A DNA stretch of 22,300 nucleotides from Clostridiales bacterium (GTDB lineage Bacteria > Bacillota > Clostridia > Christensenellales > Aristaeellaceae). How positions within the stretch are numbered: position 1 is the first letter of the stretch; each line of letters opens with the position of its first letter. Under the pieces are notes generated by a model, which worked only from the letters and a program-made list of their open reading frames with translations, did no database searches and had not been told where the DNA came from. The DNA lies in NCBI GenBank assembly GCA_004557125.1, contig SFET01000048.1, positions 1 through 22,300 of the forward strand, given 5' to 3'. Shown piece by piece: positions 7,007-13,985 of this stretch. The position numbers were made by a program, and so were the translations under genes.

Positions 7007-7597
7007 TCAGAAGCTCCACACACCCCGGTGGTAGAGGTTGCTGTAGAGCAGCCCGCGCTCGTTGAAAAACTGTCCCACCGTGGCGATGTAGCCCGAGCCG
7101 TCCAGGATGGCCATTTTGGAGCCGATGAGGCACCGGATGGTTTCCAGCACATCGGGGTCATGCAGGTCGGAAGGGCTCCCGATGATTTGGGAGAGGTAGT
7201 CGGCGATGAAGATCGCGGTATCGCTGTACTCCTTCTCGTTCGGATCGCTGGTCAGCCGGATGATGCCGTTGTGCGCGATGCCCACACCGCAGTGAACATC
7301 CAGCGCCTTCATCACCTCGCGCTGATTTGAAAGCGGGAACGGATGGGTCATGCTCGGGTTGATGCCCGCCTGCGTGCTGATGCGGAAGTGGTACACCACG
7401 CTGTCCTTCGCGGTAAAGTGTTCAGCCTTGAGGGCATTCAGGAATTCATCGAGGTTCATGAAGCCCTTATGGATGGTCACTTTGCCGTCGCGGGCCACCA
7501 TGTATCCGGCCCCGTCGGGGTTCCGCAGGAACATGGCCTTGATTTCGGAGCGGTTGGGCTGTCTTACGCCCTTGGGTGATGCGCAGATTACACACAT
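7007..7597 (-). CDS. Stand-alone class II glutamine amidotransferase-like protein
   Basis: A 196-residue protein with the class II (Ntn-type) amidotransferase fold. Met is followed directly by Cys2, the expected N-terminal nucleophile. Further hallmarks are NPDGAGY near residues 26-32, HFRISTQAG near 70-78, HPF near 85, AHNGII near 107-112 and SDTAIF near 122. The start at 7597 is fixed by the Cys2 requirement and by AAAGGAGG upstream; longer versions would bury the nucleophile. Class II domains release ammonia from glutamine, usually for a fused synthase; here no synthase domain is attached. The natural partner is the amidoligase of the same operon, which could use the ammonia or make a bond this enzyme edits. 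This link follows known co-occurrence of the families and is otherwise inference. It is the last gene before the terminator. Confidence 0.85.
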   Translation of the reverse strand: MCVICASPKGVRQPNRSEIKAMFLRNPDGAGYMVARDGKVTIHKGFMNLDEFLNALKAEHFTAKDSVVYHFRISTQAGINPSMTHPFPLSNQREVMKALDVHCGVGIAHNGIIRLTSDPNEKEYSDTAIFIADYLSQIIGSPSDLHDPDVLETIRCLIGSKMAILDGSGYIATVGQFFNERGLLYSNLYHRGVWSF

Positions 7598-7615
7598 GTC
7601 GGTAATCCTCCTTTG

Positions 7616-7692
7616 GTGTATTAGGGAAGCCGAGGCTCCCGCGACACCCTTGCGGGTGTTTCGGCCCGTGCCGGGGGCCATCGTCAGGCGGG
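7616..7692 (-). ncRNA. Three-hairpin leader element, copy 1 (upstream of amidotransferase gene)
   Basis: Read on the minus strand, a conserved block CGCCTGACGATGG leads into hairpin 1 (7663-7679, GGCCC...GGGCC), then GAAAC. Hairpin 2 (7644-7659) is ACACCC-GCAA-GGGTGT with a GNRA tetraloop. The conserved GTCGCGGG then leads to hairpin 3 (7625-7640, GGGAGCC/GGCTTCC with one wobble), then TAATACAC and the ribosome site. The same order and linkers recur at 8429-8514. The distal end of hairpin 1 differs by a T-A to C-G pair exchange, consistent with selection on RNA structure. No Rfam identity is claimed. Confidence 0.6.
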
Positions 7693-7706
7693 TTTGATTT
7701 GCAAGC

Positions 7707-7922
7707 TCAGGCGGCGGTGTATTCCGGGTAGGCGTTCTCGCAGCCGCGGTGTATCCTGACCAGCCACTGTGCGCGCTTTCGGATTACCGGCAATGCCCGG
7801 AGTACACGCTCATCACCGTCCAGCTTGCTGAGCATGATGTGGTTGAGGTAGTCGAACTCGGCGGCGTCAAACCAGTCGAAGATGTCCATGCAGGTATCCA
7901 GGTCGTACTTGATGTGCTTCAT
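7707..7922 (-). CDS. 71-aa protein of the amidoligase operon, unknown function
   Basis: A small soluble protein of 71 residues, unrecognised. The N-terminal half is acidic and aromatic (YDLDTCMDIFDWFDAAEFDYLNHIM), the C-terminal half basic (ALPVIRKRAQWLVRIHRGCEN). Charge asymmetry of this kind is common in small adaptor or inhibitor proteins, but nothing specific can be said. The ATG at 7922 is preceded by GAGGAGG at a good distance. It lies between the 111-aa gene and the class II amidotransferase gene. Its stop is followed by the first copy of the three-hairpin element. Confidence 0.7.
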   Translation of the reverse strand: MKHIKYDLDTCMDIFDWFDAAEFDYLNHIMLSKLDGDERVLRALPVIRKRAQWLVRIHRGCENAYPEYTAA

Positions 7923-8051
7923 TTGAAAGCCTCCTCGATCCTGAAGCTCCGGGCCTTTGCTCGGGCGGCAGCGTATTCATCACTCTTTTGCCGGGGAATA
8001 GCAAGCGGTTAGCGGGCAGTTATGTGCATCGGCGAAACTAAATTTCAGAGC

Positions 8052-8067
8052 GCACACCATCGTGTGC
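8052..8067 (-). repeat. Hairpin directly after the 111-aa gene stop codon
   Basis: GCACAC-CATC-GTGTGC on the plus strand is a perfect 6-pair stem with a 4-base loop, beginning at the base next to the stop codon. No T-run follows on the minus strand, so it may stabilise or process the transcript rather than end it. The remainder of the 145-base gap (7923-8051) shows no credible gene and only the ribosome site of the 71-aa gene. Confidence 0.5.
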
Positions 8068-8403
8068 TCAGTCGCCGATCACCCGGTATCCGGCAAGCTG
8101 GATTTCCGTGCTCATGGCCTTGGCCAGCTGGGCGGCGGTCATCAGGCCCTGCGCGACCTGCAGAATGTCCTCGGGCGGCAGGGCTCCGTAGCTGGTGGTC
8201 TGGACCGCGATGCGGAAGCTCCCGGTGAAGCACACCTCGTCCTCCACGCACATGTAGGGCGTGTATTCGGGAGCGTCCGCGCGGGTGTAGAAGCTCAGGC
8301 CGATGCTGTTCTCCCTCTCCCGGATGCGCAGATCGTAGGGCGTGCCCTCGCACAGGGCCTGCAGTCGATTCAGAAGCTGACGATTGGTGGTGGTGTTTTC
8401 CAT
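8068..8403 (-). CDS. 111-aa protein of the amidoligase operon, unknown function
   Basis: A 111-residue soluble protein that I cannot place in a family. It begins with a helical, charged N-terminus (NRQLLNRLQALCEG), has a strand-rich centre (IGLSFYTRAD, then MCVEDEVCFTGSFRIAVQTTSYG) and ends with a helix (PEDILQVAQGLMTAAQLAKAM) and a short strand. This order suggests a compact alpha/beta fold. ATG at 8403 has AGGAGG upstream; an in-frame start at 8472 falls inside the hairpin element and is unlikely. It is preceded by the second copy of the three-hairpin element, so its expression may be controlled in the same way as the amidotransferase gene. Confidence 0.72.
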   Translation of the reverse strand: MENTTTNRQLLNRLQALCEGTPYDLRIRERENSIGLSFYTRADAPEYTPYMCVEDEVCFTGSFRIAVQTTSYGALPPEDILQVAQGLMTAAQLAKAMSTEIQLAGYRVIGD

Positions 8404-8428
8404 GGTGTTTTCCTCCTGCGCTGTGCGC

Positions 8429-8514
8429 GTGTATTCGGAAGCTCGGCTCCCGCGACCGTCCCCGGTGTTCACCGGGTAGGTTTCGGCCTGTGCCGCAGGC
8501 CATCGTCAGGCGGG
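8429..8514 (-). ncRNA. Three-hairpin leader element, copy 2 (upstream of 111-aa gene)
   Basis: The minus strand reads CGCCTGACGATGG, hairpin 1 (8485-8501, perfect GGCCTG-CGGCA-CAGGCC), GAAAC, hairpin 2 (8461-8476, CCCGGTG/CACCGGG arms with different sequence from copy 1), the shared GTCGCGGGAGCC linker, and hairpin 3 (8437-8451, GGGAGC-CGA-GCTTCC). It ends in AATACAC and then the AGGAGG site. Linkers and hairpin order match copy 1 while hairpin 2 has changed in sequence and length but still pairs. It could be a translational leader, a processing site or a protein-binding site. Confidence 0.6.
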
Positions 8515-8519
8515 GCGAT

Positions 8520-8756
8520 TCAGTTGCCCGTGGCCGAATCGAAGGTCATGCCCGCGATCCGGCGCTCCGTGTGCGTGGCCCAGTTCAGTTCGACCAGCTC
8601 GATTTCGGAGTACAGCTCGGCGCTGTCGGGCTCGGCGAACATTCGGAAGGCCTCCCAAGCCTCGGGCAGGCTGGTGAATTCCTCCTCCGAGCCGGGCACA
8701 CCGACGCCCTGTTCGCGGTGGGTGAAGCGGATGATGAAGGTCAGATCTGGAAGCAT
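8520..8756 (-). CDS. 78-aa protein of the amidoligase operon, unknown function
   Basis: A 78-residue acidic protein: MLPDLTFIIRFTHREQG forms a strand-like start, EEFTSLPEAWEAFRMFAEPDSAELYSEIELVEL looks like a helix followed by strands, and it ends TERRIAGMTFDS. The pattern of a strand, the SLPEAWEAF helix and a pair of strands suggests a small alpha/beta domain. I do not know a function. ATG at 8756 has a GAGAAGGAG ribosome site; the longer in-frame start at 8888 overlaps the amidoligase end and hairpins. It is the second gene of the operon after the amidoligase. Confidence 0.7.
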   Translation of the reverse strand: MLPDLTFIIRFTHREQGVGVPGSEEEFTSLPEAWEAFRMFAEPDSAELYSEIELVELNWATHTERRIAGMTFDSATGN

Positions 8757-8901
8757 GGTGTTCTCCTTCTCCCGGGTGTGCGCCCGGGGCGCTTGATTTG
8801 GTAGCGGCTGGGCCGTTCCCAAGGGCATCCGATTCAGAAGCCGGGTGTCCTTGGGAGCGGGCGGGCCGTGTGCGTGGCCCGCGCCCATTCCCGTGCTGTG
8901 C
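8757..8901 (-). repeat. Hairpin-rich gap between amidoligase and 78-aa genes
   Basis: On the minus strand this 145-base gap holds GCGGGCC-loop-GGCCCGC (7 pairs), then CCCAAGG and CCTTGGG arms about 24 bases apart, then CCCGGG-CGCACA-CCCGGG just before the ribosome site. It lacks the conserved linkers of the three-hairpin element, so it may be a diverged relative or an independent structured spacer. No gene seen. Confidence 0.5.
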
Positions 8902-9819
8902 TCAGGCGGCCCTGCGCCAAGCGGCGTTGCCGGGCAGGCGGCGGATCAGCTGTTCGCGGGCGGTCTTGAAGGCGTCCCCGCTCATGCCGATTCGCAAGAG
9001 GAGGCACCGGAAGGTGTACTTCGGGTTGTCGGTTTCCGGGCGGGCCGGGCTGGCGGTCTTGATCGCCTTGGCGCGGGCCGAAAGGGCCATGCAGAGCTGG
9101 ATGTCGGCGAGGACCTCGGCGGTGTTCAGGGTGGCGTTGAAGGCGCGGAACTCGATGCCCTTCCCTTGGAAAAGGCTGTGCAGGTTGAGCAGGCGGTAGC
9201 GGCTCGAGTGGTAGTGCTGGTGTGCGCAGGCTTCCCAGTCGTTTCCGCCGTACCAAAGGCGGGCAATCGCCGCGCGGCTGCTGGGCTTCTGGGTGTTCAG
9301 CTGGCGCAGGAAGTGCGGTTCGACCGGGCGGCACCAGCGGTTCCGGCGCTCCGGGGTAATCCCAAGGGCAAGGGTCAGCAGGTCCTCGTTCGCGTTGACC
9401 AGGTTGACCAAGTTCCGAAGGGAAGCCGGGGTGTGCTCCGCGTCCCCGATGTGCACGTGGATGCCGCAGAAGGCTCCGTTCGTCTTGGCCCCGGCGGCCT
9501 GCAGGGCTTCGATGAGCCTGCACACCGTGCCGAGGTCGTCCCAGCCGAGGACCGGGCTGTTCAGCTCGCACTCCTCGCCGAAGAAGTCCGGCGCGTCGTT
9601 GATGCTCGAGTCGAACACCACCGTCCAGCGGCGGCCCGCGGGGTCCTCGACCTCGTACTTGTCGTAGGTGCCGCCGCGGTGGCGGGTTGTGCTTCCGAAG
9701 AAGGTCGCGACCACCTCGGCGGCGGCGCGGCGGGTCATGCCGAAGAACTCGAGCTCCAGCCCGAAGGTCTCCCGGGAAAGGTCGGCGGCGGTTGCCGGGT
9801 TGGTGTGGTTGACTGCCAT
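8902..9819 (-). CDS. Amidoligase (glutamine-synthetase-like carboxylate-amine ligase)
   Basis: A 305-residue enzyme of the Amidoligase_2 type, which uses ATP to join a carboxylate to an amine. Family marks are FGLELEF at 19-25 (metal-binding Glu22 and Glu24), ECELNSP at 83-89, CGIHVHIG at 118-125 (His121, His123), RYRLLNL near 207 and IEFRAFN at 222-228 (ATP/metal-binding Glu and Arg). ATG at 9819 follows AGGAG with 8 bases spacing; the ORF extends further upstream, but into the GC-rich leader. Comparative work on amidoligases reports them next to class II amidotransferases in phages and mobile elements, as here, with proposed roles in modifying peptides, proteins or cell-wall precursors. The actual substrate cannot be read from sequence. 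It heads the five-gene minus-strand operon. Confidence 0.88.
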   Translation of the reverse strand: MAVNHTNPATAADLSRETFGLELEFFGMTRRAAAEVVATFFGSTTRHRGGTYDKYEVEDPAGRRWTVVFDSSINDAPDFFGEECELNSPVLGWDDLGTVCRLIEALQAAGAKTNGAFCGIHVHIGDAEHTPASLRNLVNLVNANEDLLTLALGITPERRNRWCRPVEPHFLRQLNTQKPSSRAAIARLWYGGNDWEACAHQHYHSSRYRLLNLHSLFQGKGIEFRAFNATLNTAEVLADIQLCMALSARAKAIKTASPARPETDNPKYTFRCLLLRIGMSGDAFKTAREQLIRRLPGNAAWRRAA

Positions 9820-10009
9820 GGTGTGCTCCTTTCGGCCCGGCGGCTTTTCCCGCCCGGCGGCCCGCCCGGGGTTGCCCCCGCGGCGTGACACATTCATCAC
9901 TCCGCGCCGCCGAAAAAGCAACCCCGATGAAAAGCACAAGGTTATTGGGTCAGAATAGCTCTGATTTGACAAAAAAGTGCCCGCCGTCCGGCGCGCTTCC
10001 TTATATTGC
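9820..10009 (-). promoter_or_regulatory. Leader and upstream region of the amidoligase operon
   Basis: On the minus strand the 5' leader holds GGGG-GCAA-CCCC (GNRA loop) and an imperfect 8-pair stem CCGGGCGG/CCGCCGGG around GAAAAG, which ends in GGGCCGAAAGGAG, the ribosome site. Further upstream, CGCCG-GA-CGGCG followed by ACTTTTTTG (about 9971-9995) looks like a weak terminator for minus-strand transcription entering from the GC-rich block. The promoter of the operon must lie here or upstream, but I could not identify convincing -35 and -10 boxes. Confidence 0.4.
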
Positions 10010-10450
10010 GCGGGAAGGCTTTTCCGGTGCGCCGAGCCGCCCACGCCGCTGAGTCGCGGCAAACCCTACACACGCCGCCGGGAAAAGCAGTGATCCGCCG
10101 CCGCGCCGCCCCCGGCCCGCCGCCCGGGCACACGCCGTCGCGCCGCCGCCCGCGCCCCCGGCAGGCCCGCCCCCCGGCAAGGCCCCGCCGTGCGGCCCGG
10201 AAACGCCCCACGTGCGGCCCCCAGCGGCCCCGCCCGGGGAAACGCCCGGCCCCCGGGAAACGGCCCACGTTGGCCCGGAAACGCCGCCGTTGCCGCCGCC
10301 CGGAAGCACAGCGCCGTGTGCGCCGCTCGCGCCCCGCGAAGGCCCCCGCCGCCGGGAGCACAGCTGGCCCCGGCCCGCGGGGGTGTACCCCCAGGGGGGC
10401 TCCAATCCCTGGGCGCGACCGGCTGGAGACCGCGGCCCCCTCTCACGCAG
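10010..10450. repeat. Extremely GC-rich repeat region upstream of the small terminase gene
   Basis: About 440 bases with hardly any A or T, unlike any neighbour, and no credible gene (the long ORFs on both strands are low-complexity Arg/Pro or Gly/Ala products of composition). GGAAACG recurs four times between 10199 and 10282, at intervals of 39, 18 and 21 bases, each in a C-rich context. Strong hairpins include GGGGG-TGTA-CCCCC near 10379 and CCCAGGG/CCCTGGG near 10390-10413. Its position directly before the small terminase gene fits a cos or pac packaging site. A structured RNA is an alternative. Confidence 0.5.
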
Positions 10451-10505
10451 AAAAAGCCACAATCAAACGGGGGATTAACCCTGCCCGGAAAGGATGGTGA
10501 GGTAG

Positions 10506-11042
10506 ATGGCCAAGGATGGCACTGCCCGGGGTGGACAGCGTGTCGGCTCCGGGCGAAAGAACAATGCCCTGGCCGACAAAATCACCACCGGCAGACTGCG
10601 AAACGCGACTGTCCTGCCCGAGCCGCCTGAGATGGAAGGGCTGGACATGCCGCCCGTGCGTGAATACATGCTGGAAAAACAAAAAGACGGCCACGACCTC
10701 TGCGCAGAGGACGTGTACCGCGAAACCTATGAGTGGCTCAGGCAGCGCAAGTGCGAGAAGCTGGTATCGAGACAGCTCATTGACCAGTACGCCATGAGCG
10801 TTGCCCGCTGGATACAGTGTGAACAGGCCATTTCCGAATACGGCTTTCTGGCCAAGCATCCCACAACGGGCGGAGCGATTGCTTCGCCCTTCGTTTCTAT
10901 GGCCCAGCAGTACCTCAAGCAGATCAACCAGCTGTGGTACCAGATTTATCAGGTCGTAAAGGAAAACTGCTCCGTCGATTATGGCGGCGCAAGCCCCAAT
11001 GATGATTTGATGGAGCGTCTTCTGAACGCCCGGAAAGGATAA
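10506..11042 (+). CDS. terS: Phage terminase small subunit, P27 family
   Basis: A 178-residue DNA-recognition subunit of the packaging motor. The N-terminus is basic (GGQRVGSGRKNN) as in P27-type subunits. The central region (AEDVYRETYEWLRQRKCEKLVSRQLIDQYAMSVARW) carries the helical DNA-binding part, and LAKHPTTGGAIASPFVSMAQQYLKQINQLW is the conserved oligomerisation segment of the family. ATG at 10506 is preceded by AAGGATGGTGAGG. It starts about 55 bases after the GC-rich repeat block, the likely recognition site. The methyltransferase gene follows after 3 bases, so both lie on one late transcript. The large subunit is one gene further on. Confidence 0.88.
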   Translation: MAKDGTARGGQRVGSGRKNNALADKITTGRLRNATVLPEPPEMEGLDMPPVREYMLEKQKDGHDLCAEDVYRETYEWLRQRKCEKLVSRQLIDQYAMSVARWIQCEQAISEYGFLAKHPTTGGAIASPFVSMAQQYLKQINQLWYQIYQVVKENCSVDYGGASPNDDLMERLLNARKG

Positions 11043-11045
11043 GCC

Positions 11046-12359
11046 ATGAGCAAGACTACTACCACGGACATGCGGCTGGTGCCCATCGACAGGCTGGTTC
11101 CGTATGTCAACAATGCCCGTATCCATTCGGCAGATCAGATCATGAAGCTGCGGTCCTCTCTGCGGGAGTTCGGCTTCATCAACCCGGTCATCATCGACAA
11201 GGACTACGGCGTGATCGCCGGTCACGGCAGGCTGATGGCTGCCAAGGAGGAAGGCTTCACCGAGGTTCCCTGTGTGCTGGTAGATCATCTCACCGAGGCA
11301 CAAAAAAAGGCCTACATTCTGGCGGACAATCGCTATGCACAGGATGCAGGCTGGGATGAGGAAATGCTGCGGGTTGAGATCGAAGCCCTGCAGGGTATGG
11401 ATTTCGATGTAGCCCTGACAGGCTTTGAGGACACAGAGATCGCTGACCTGTTCGCAAAGGATGAGGATGAGGTCCAGGAGGATGACTTCGATGAGGAGAC
11501 CGCGCTTGAGGCCGAGGCATTTGTGGAACAGGGGGACATCTGGCTGCTGGGCAATCATCGCCTGATGTGCGGCGATTCCACCAGAAGCGAAGATGTATCT
11601 CTGCTGATGGACGGCAAAAAGGCGAATCTGTGCATCACGGACCCGCCTTACAACTGTGCCTACAAGGGCGGCACCGGCATGACCATCATGAATGACCATT
11701 GGTCGGATGCCGAGGCCTTCTACAACTTCCTCCTCGATGCCTTCCGCAATGCGTATGCTGCACTGGCAGACGGCGCGGCAATCTACATCTTCCACTCCGA
11801 CGCAGAGAAGGTCAACTTCTTCAATGCCACCGTGAATGCTGGTTTCCACTATTCCACCACATGCATCTGGGTCAAGAACGCGCTGGTCATCGGCAGAATG
11901 GACTTCCAGATGCGGCACGAGCCGGTCATCTACGCTTTCAAGGACACCGCGAAACACAAGTTCTATGGGGACCGCAAGCAGACCACCGTGTGGGAGTTTG
12001 ACAAGCCCACCAAGTCCAAGCTGCATCCCACCAGCAAGCCGCTCCCGCTGATCGCGTACCCCCTGCAGATGTCCTCGCAGGTCAATGGGCTGGTGCTGGA
12101 CCTGTTCGGCGGCAGCGGCAGCACGCTGATCGCCGCGGATCAGATGGACAGGACCGCCTACCTGATGGAGCTTGACCCGAAATACGCCTCCGCGATTGTG
12201 CGCCGGTATGCCGCCTCCAGACAGAGCACCGAGGACATCTACGTCCTGCGCAGCGGGCAGAAGCTCCACTGCAATGATGTATACCAAATGACAGAAGCCG
12301 ACCTGGGCATCAAGGACGGCACAGTTCACGATGAACAGAAGGGCCGGAAGTGGCAGTAA
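11046..12359 (+). CDS. ParB-like nuclease domain/DNA adenine methyltransferase fusion
   Basis: A 437-residue two-domain protein common next to phage terminase genes. Residues ~10-130 form a ParB/sulfiredoxin-like domain (ARIHSADQI, GHGRLMAAKEEG at 59-70, AYILADNRYA near 90-99). The C-terminal ~270 residues are a class beta adenine or N4-cytosine methyltransferase: catalytic DPPYN at 199-203 and, after it, the AdoMet-binding FGGSGST at 354-360, the order expected for the beta class. It probably methylates phage DNA to escape host restriction, or marks DNA for packaging; its target sequence cannot be read. An acidic linker (DEDEVQEDDFDEE) lies near residues 139-151. ATG at 11046 is 3 bases after the small terminase stop, within one operon. 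Confidence 0.9.
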   Translation: MSKTTTTDMRLVPIDRLVPYVNNARIHSADQIMKLRSSLREFGFINPVIIDKDYGVIAGHGRLMAAKEEGFTEVPCVLVDHLTEAQKKAYILADNRYAQDAGWDEEMLRVEIEALQGMDFDVALTGFEDTEIADLFAKDEDEVQEDDFDEETALEAEAFVEQGDIWLLGNHRLMCGDSTRSEDVSLLMDGKKANLCITDPPYNCAYKGGTGMTIMNDHWSDAEAFYNFLLDAFRNAYAALADGAAIYIFHSDAEKVNFFNATVNAGFHYSTTCIWVKNALVIGRMDFQMRHEPVIYAFKDTAKHKFYGDRKQTTVWEFDKPTKSKLHPTSKPLPLIAYPLQMSSQVNGLVLDLFGGSGSTLIAADQMDRTAYLMELDPKYASAIVRRYAASRQSTEDIYVLRSGQKLHCNDVYQMTEADLGIKDGTVHDEQKGRKWQ

Positions 12360-12374
12360 GGATGGTGATGAGGC

Positions 12375-13976
12375 TTGCGGCAAAAGACACCGGCATACCA
12401 GCCGACGAAGTTCATGCTGGAAACCTCACACTACGACGAGGCCACCGCGGACTATGTGGTCAATTTCATCGGCTGCCTGTGCCATACCAAGGGCCGCTGG
12501 GCCGGAAAGCCCTTTGACTTGCTGCCATGGCAGGAACAGATCATCCGGGACATTTTCGGCACGCTCAAGCCCAACGGGAAACGCCAGTTCACCACCGCCT
12601 ACATCGAAATACCCAAGAAGAACGGCAAGAGTGAGCTGGCTGCCGCTGTGGCGCTGTACCTGCTCTTTGGCGATGGTGAGCCCTCTGCTGAGGTGTACGG
12701 CGCAGCGGCAGACCGACAGCAGGCTTCGATTGTCTTCGATGTAGCCGCACAGATGGTGAAGATGACCCCGGCGCTGCTCAAACGCAGCAAGATACTGGGG
12801 GCCAACAAGCGCATCATCAACCACGCCAACAACGGCTTCTATCAGGTGCTGTCCGCAGAGGTCGGCACCAAGCACGGCCTGAACGTGAGCGGGCTGGTGC
12901 TGGATGAGGTTCATGTACAGCCGGACCGCAAGCTGTACGATGTGCTGACCAAGGGTTCCGGCGATGCCCGTGAGCAGCCGCTGTACTTCCTGATCACCAC
13001 GGCGGGCACCGACACGAACAGCATCTGCTATGAGCTGCACCAGAAGGCGCTGGGCGTGCTGGACGGTACGATCAACGATCCATCCTTCTATCCGGTCATC
13101 TTCGGTGCGGACATCAGCGAGGACTGGACTGACCCGGAGGTATGGAAGAAGGCAAACCCGTCCCTCGGGTACACCATCGACATCTCCAAGGTGCAGAGCG
13201 CCTGCGACAGCGCCCGGCAGAATCCCGGCGAAGAGAACTCCTTCCGGCAGCTGCGTCTCAACCAGTGGGTCAAGCAGTCCATCCGCTGGATGCCCATGGA
13301 CAAGTGGGATGCCTGCGCCGGGCGTGTTTCACCGCAGCTGCTGGAAGGCCGTCCCTGCTATGCGGGCATGGACCTGTCCTCCACCAGCGACCTGACAGCC
13401 CTTGTGCTGGTGTTCCCGCCGACCGAAGAGGACGAGCCGTACATCGTGCTGCCGTTCTTCTGGGTACCGGCTGAAACCATCGACCTGCGCGTCCGGCGCG
13501 ACCATGTGATCTACGATGTGTGGGAGAAGCAGGGTTTCATCCAGACCACTGAGGGGAATGTGGTCGATTATCGCTGGATCGAGCAGTTCATCCTCCAGCT
13601 GAACGAGCACTACAACATCCGCGAGATTGCCTATGACCGCTGGAACGCCAGCATGATGGTGCAGACCCTGCAGGATGACGGCTTCACCATGGTGCCCTTC
13701 GGTCAGGGCTTCCGGGATATGTCTGCGCCGACCAAGGAGTTGATGCGGCTGGTGCTGGAGCAGAAGCTCGTCCACGGCGGGCACCCTGTGCTCCGTTGGA
13801 ACATGGACAATGTGTTCGTGCGCACCGACCCAGCCGGAAACATCAAAATCGACAAGGAAAAGTCCACCGAGAAGGTTGACGGCGCGGTGGCGCTGGTCAT
13901 GGGCCTTGACCGGGCCATGAAGAACCTGAACGGCGGCGATTCCATCTACAACCACCGTGGCCTGATTATTCTGTGA
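12375..13976 (+). CDS. terL: Phage terminase large subunit
   Basis: The 533-residue packaging ATPase and headful/cos nuclease. ATPase motifs: Walker A PKKNGKS at 80-86, Walker B LVLDEVH at 174-180 and coupling motif ITTAGTD at 207-213. The nuclease domain begins with GMDLSSTSDL at 331-340 (metal-binding Asp), continues through EIAYDRWNASMM near 417 and ends with a DGAVALVMGLDRA segment. Length is normal for this family. The start is TTG at 12375: an in-frame stop lies just upstream, and AAGGATGGTGATGAGG gives a ribosome site. It works with the small subunit and portal to fill heads. No lesion is seen in it, unlike the portal gene. Confidence 0.92.
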   Translation: MRQKTPAYQPTKFMLETSHYDEATADYVVNFIGCLCHTKGRWAGKPFDLLPWQEQIIRDIFGTLKPNGKRQFTTAYIEIPKKNGKSELAAAVALYLLFGDGEPSAEVYGAAADRQQASIVFDVAAQMVKMTPALLKRSKILGANKRIINHANNGFYQVLSAEVGTKHGLNVSGLVLDEVHVQPDRKLYDVLTKGSGDAREQPLYFLITTAGTDTNSICYELHQKALGVLDGTINDPSFYPVIFGADISEDWTDPEVWKKANPSLGYTIDISKVQSACDSARQNPGEENSFRQLRLNQWVKQSIRWMPMDKWDACAGRVSPQLLEGRPCYAGMDLSSTSDLTALVLVFPPTEEDEPYIVLPFFWVPAETIDLRVRRDHVIYDVWEKQGFIQTTEGNVVDYRWIEQFILQLNEHYNIREIAYDRWNASMMVQTLQDDGFTMVPFGQGFRDMSAPTKELMRLVLEQKLVHGGHPVLRWNMDNVFVRTDPAGNIKIDKEKSTEKVDGAVALVMGLDRAMKNLNGGDSIYNHRGLIIL

Positions 13977-13985
13977 GGTGATTCC

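Noticed and set aside
7980..8060. 26-codon minus-strand frame in the gap before the 71-aa gene
   Set aside because: Its ATG lies inside the loop of a hairpin and no ribosome site precedes it.
9966..10007. TTGACA and TATATT as a plus-strand promoter for the late genes
   Set aside because: The spacing is 30 bases, far from the 16-18 needed, and no other -10 sits at a correct distance.
10006..10500. Open frames of up to 164 codons on both strands in the GC-rich block, one encoding a Lys/Arg/Pro-rich protein with GKRP repeats
   Set aside because: The products are low-complexity, open on both strands because stop codons need A/T, and have no ribosome site; composition explains them.
10443..12383. 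646-codon open frame on the minus strand across the small terminase and methyltransferase genes
   Set aside because: It is antisense to two well-recognised genes and has no family features; long antisense frames are common in GC-rich coding DNA.
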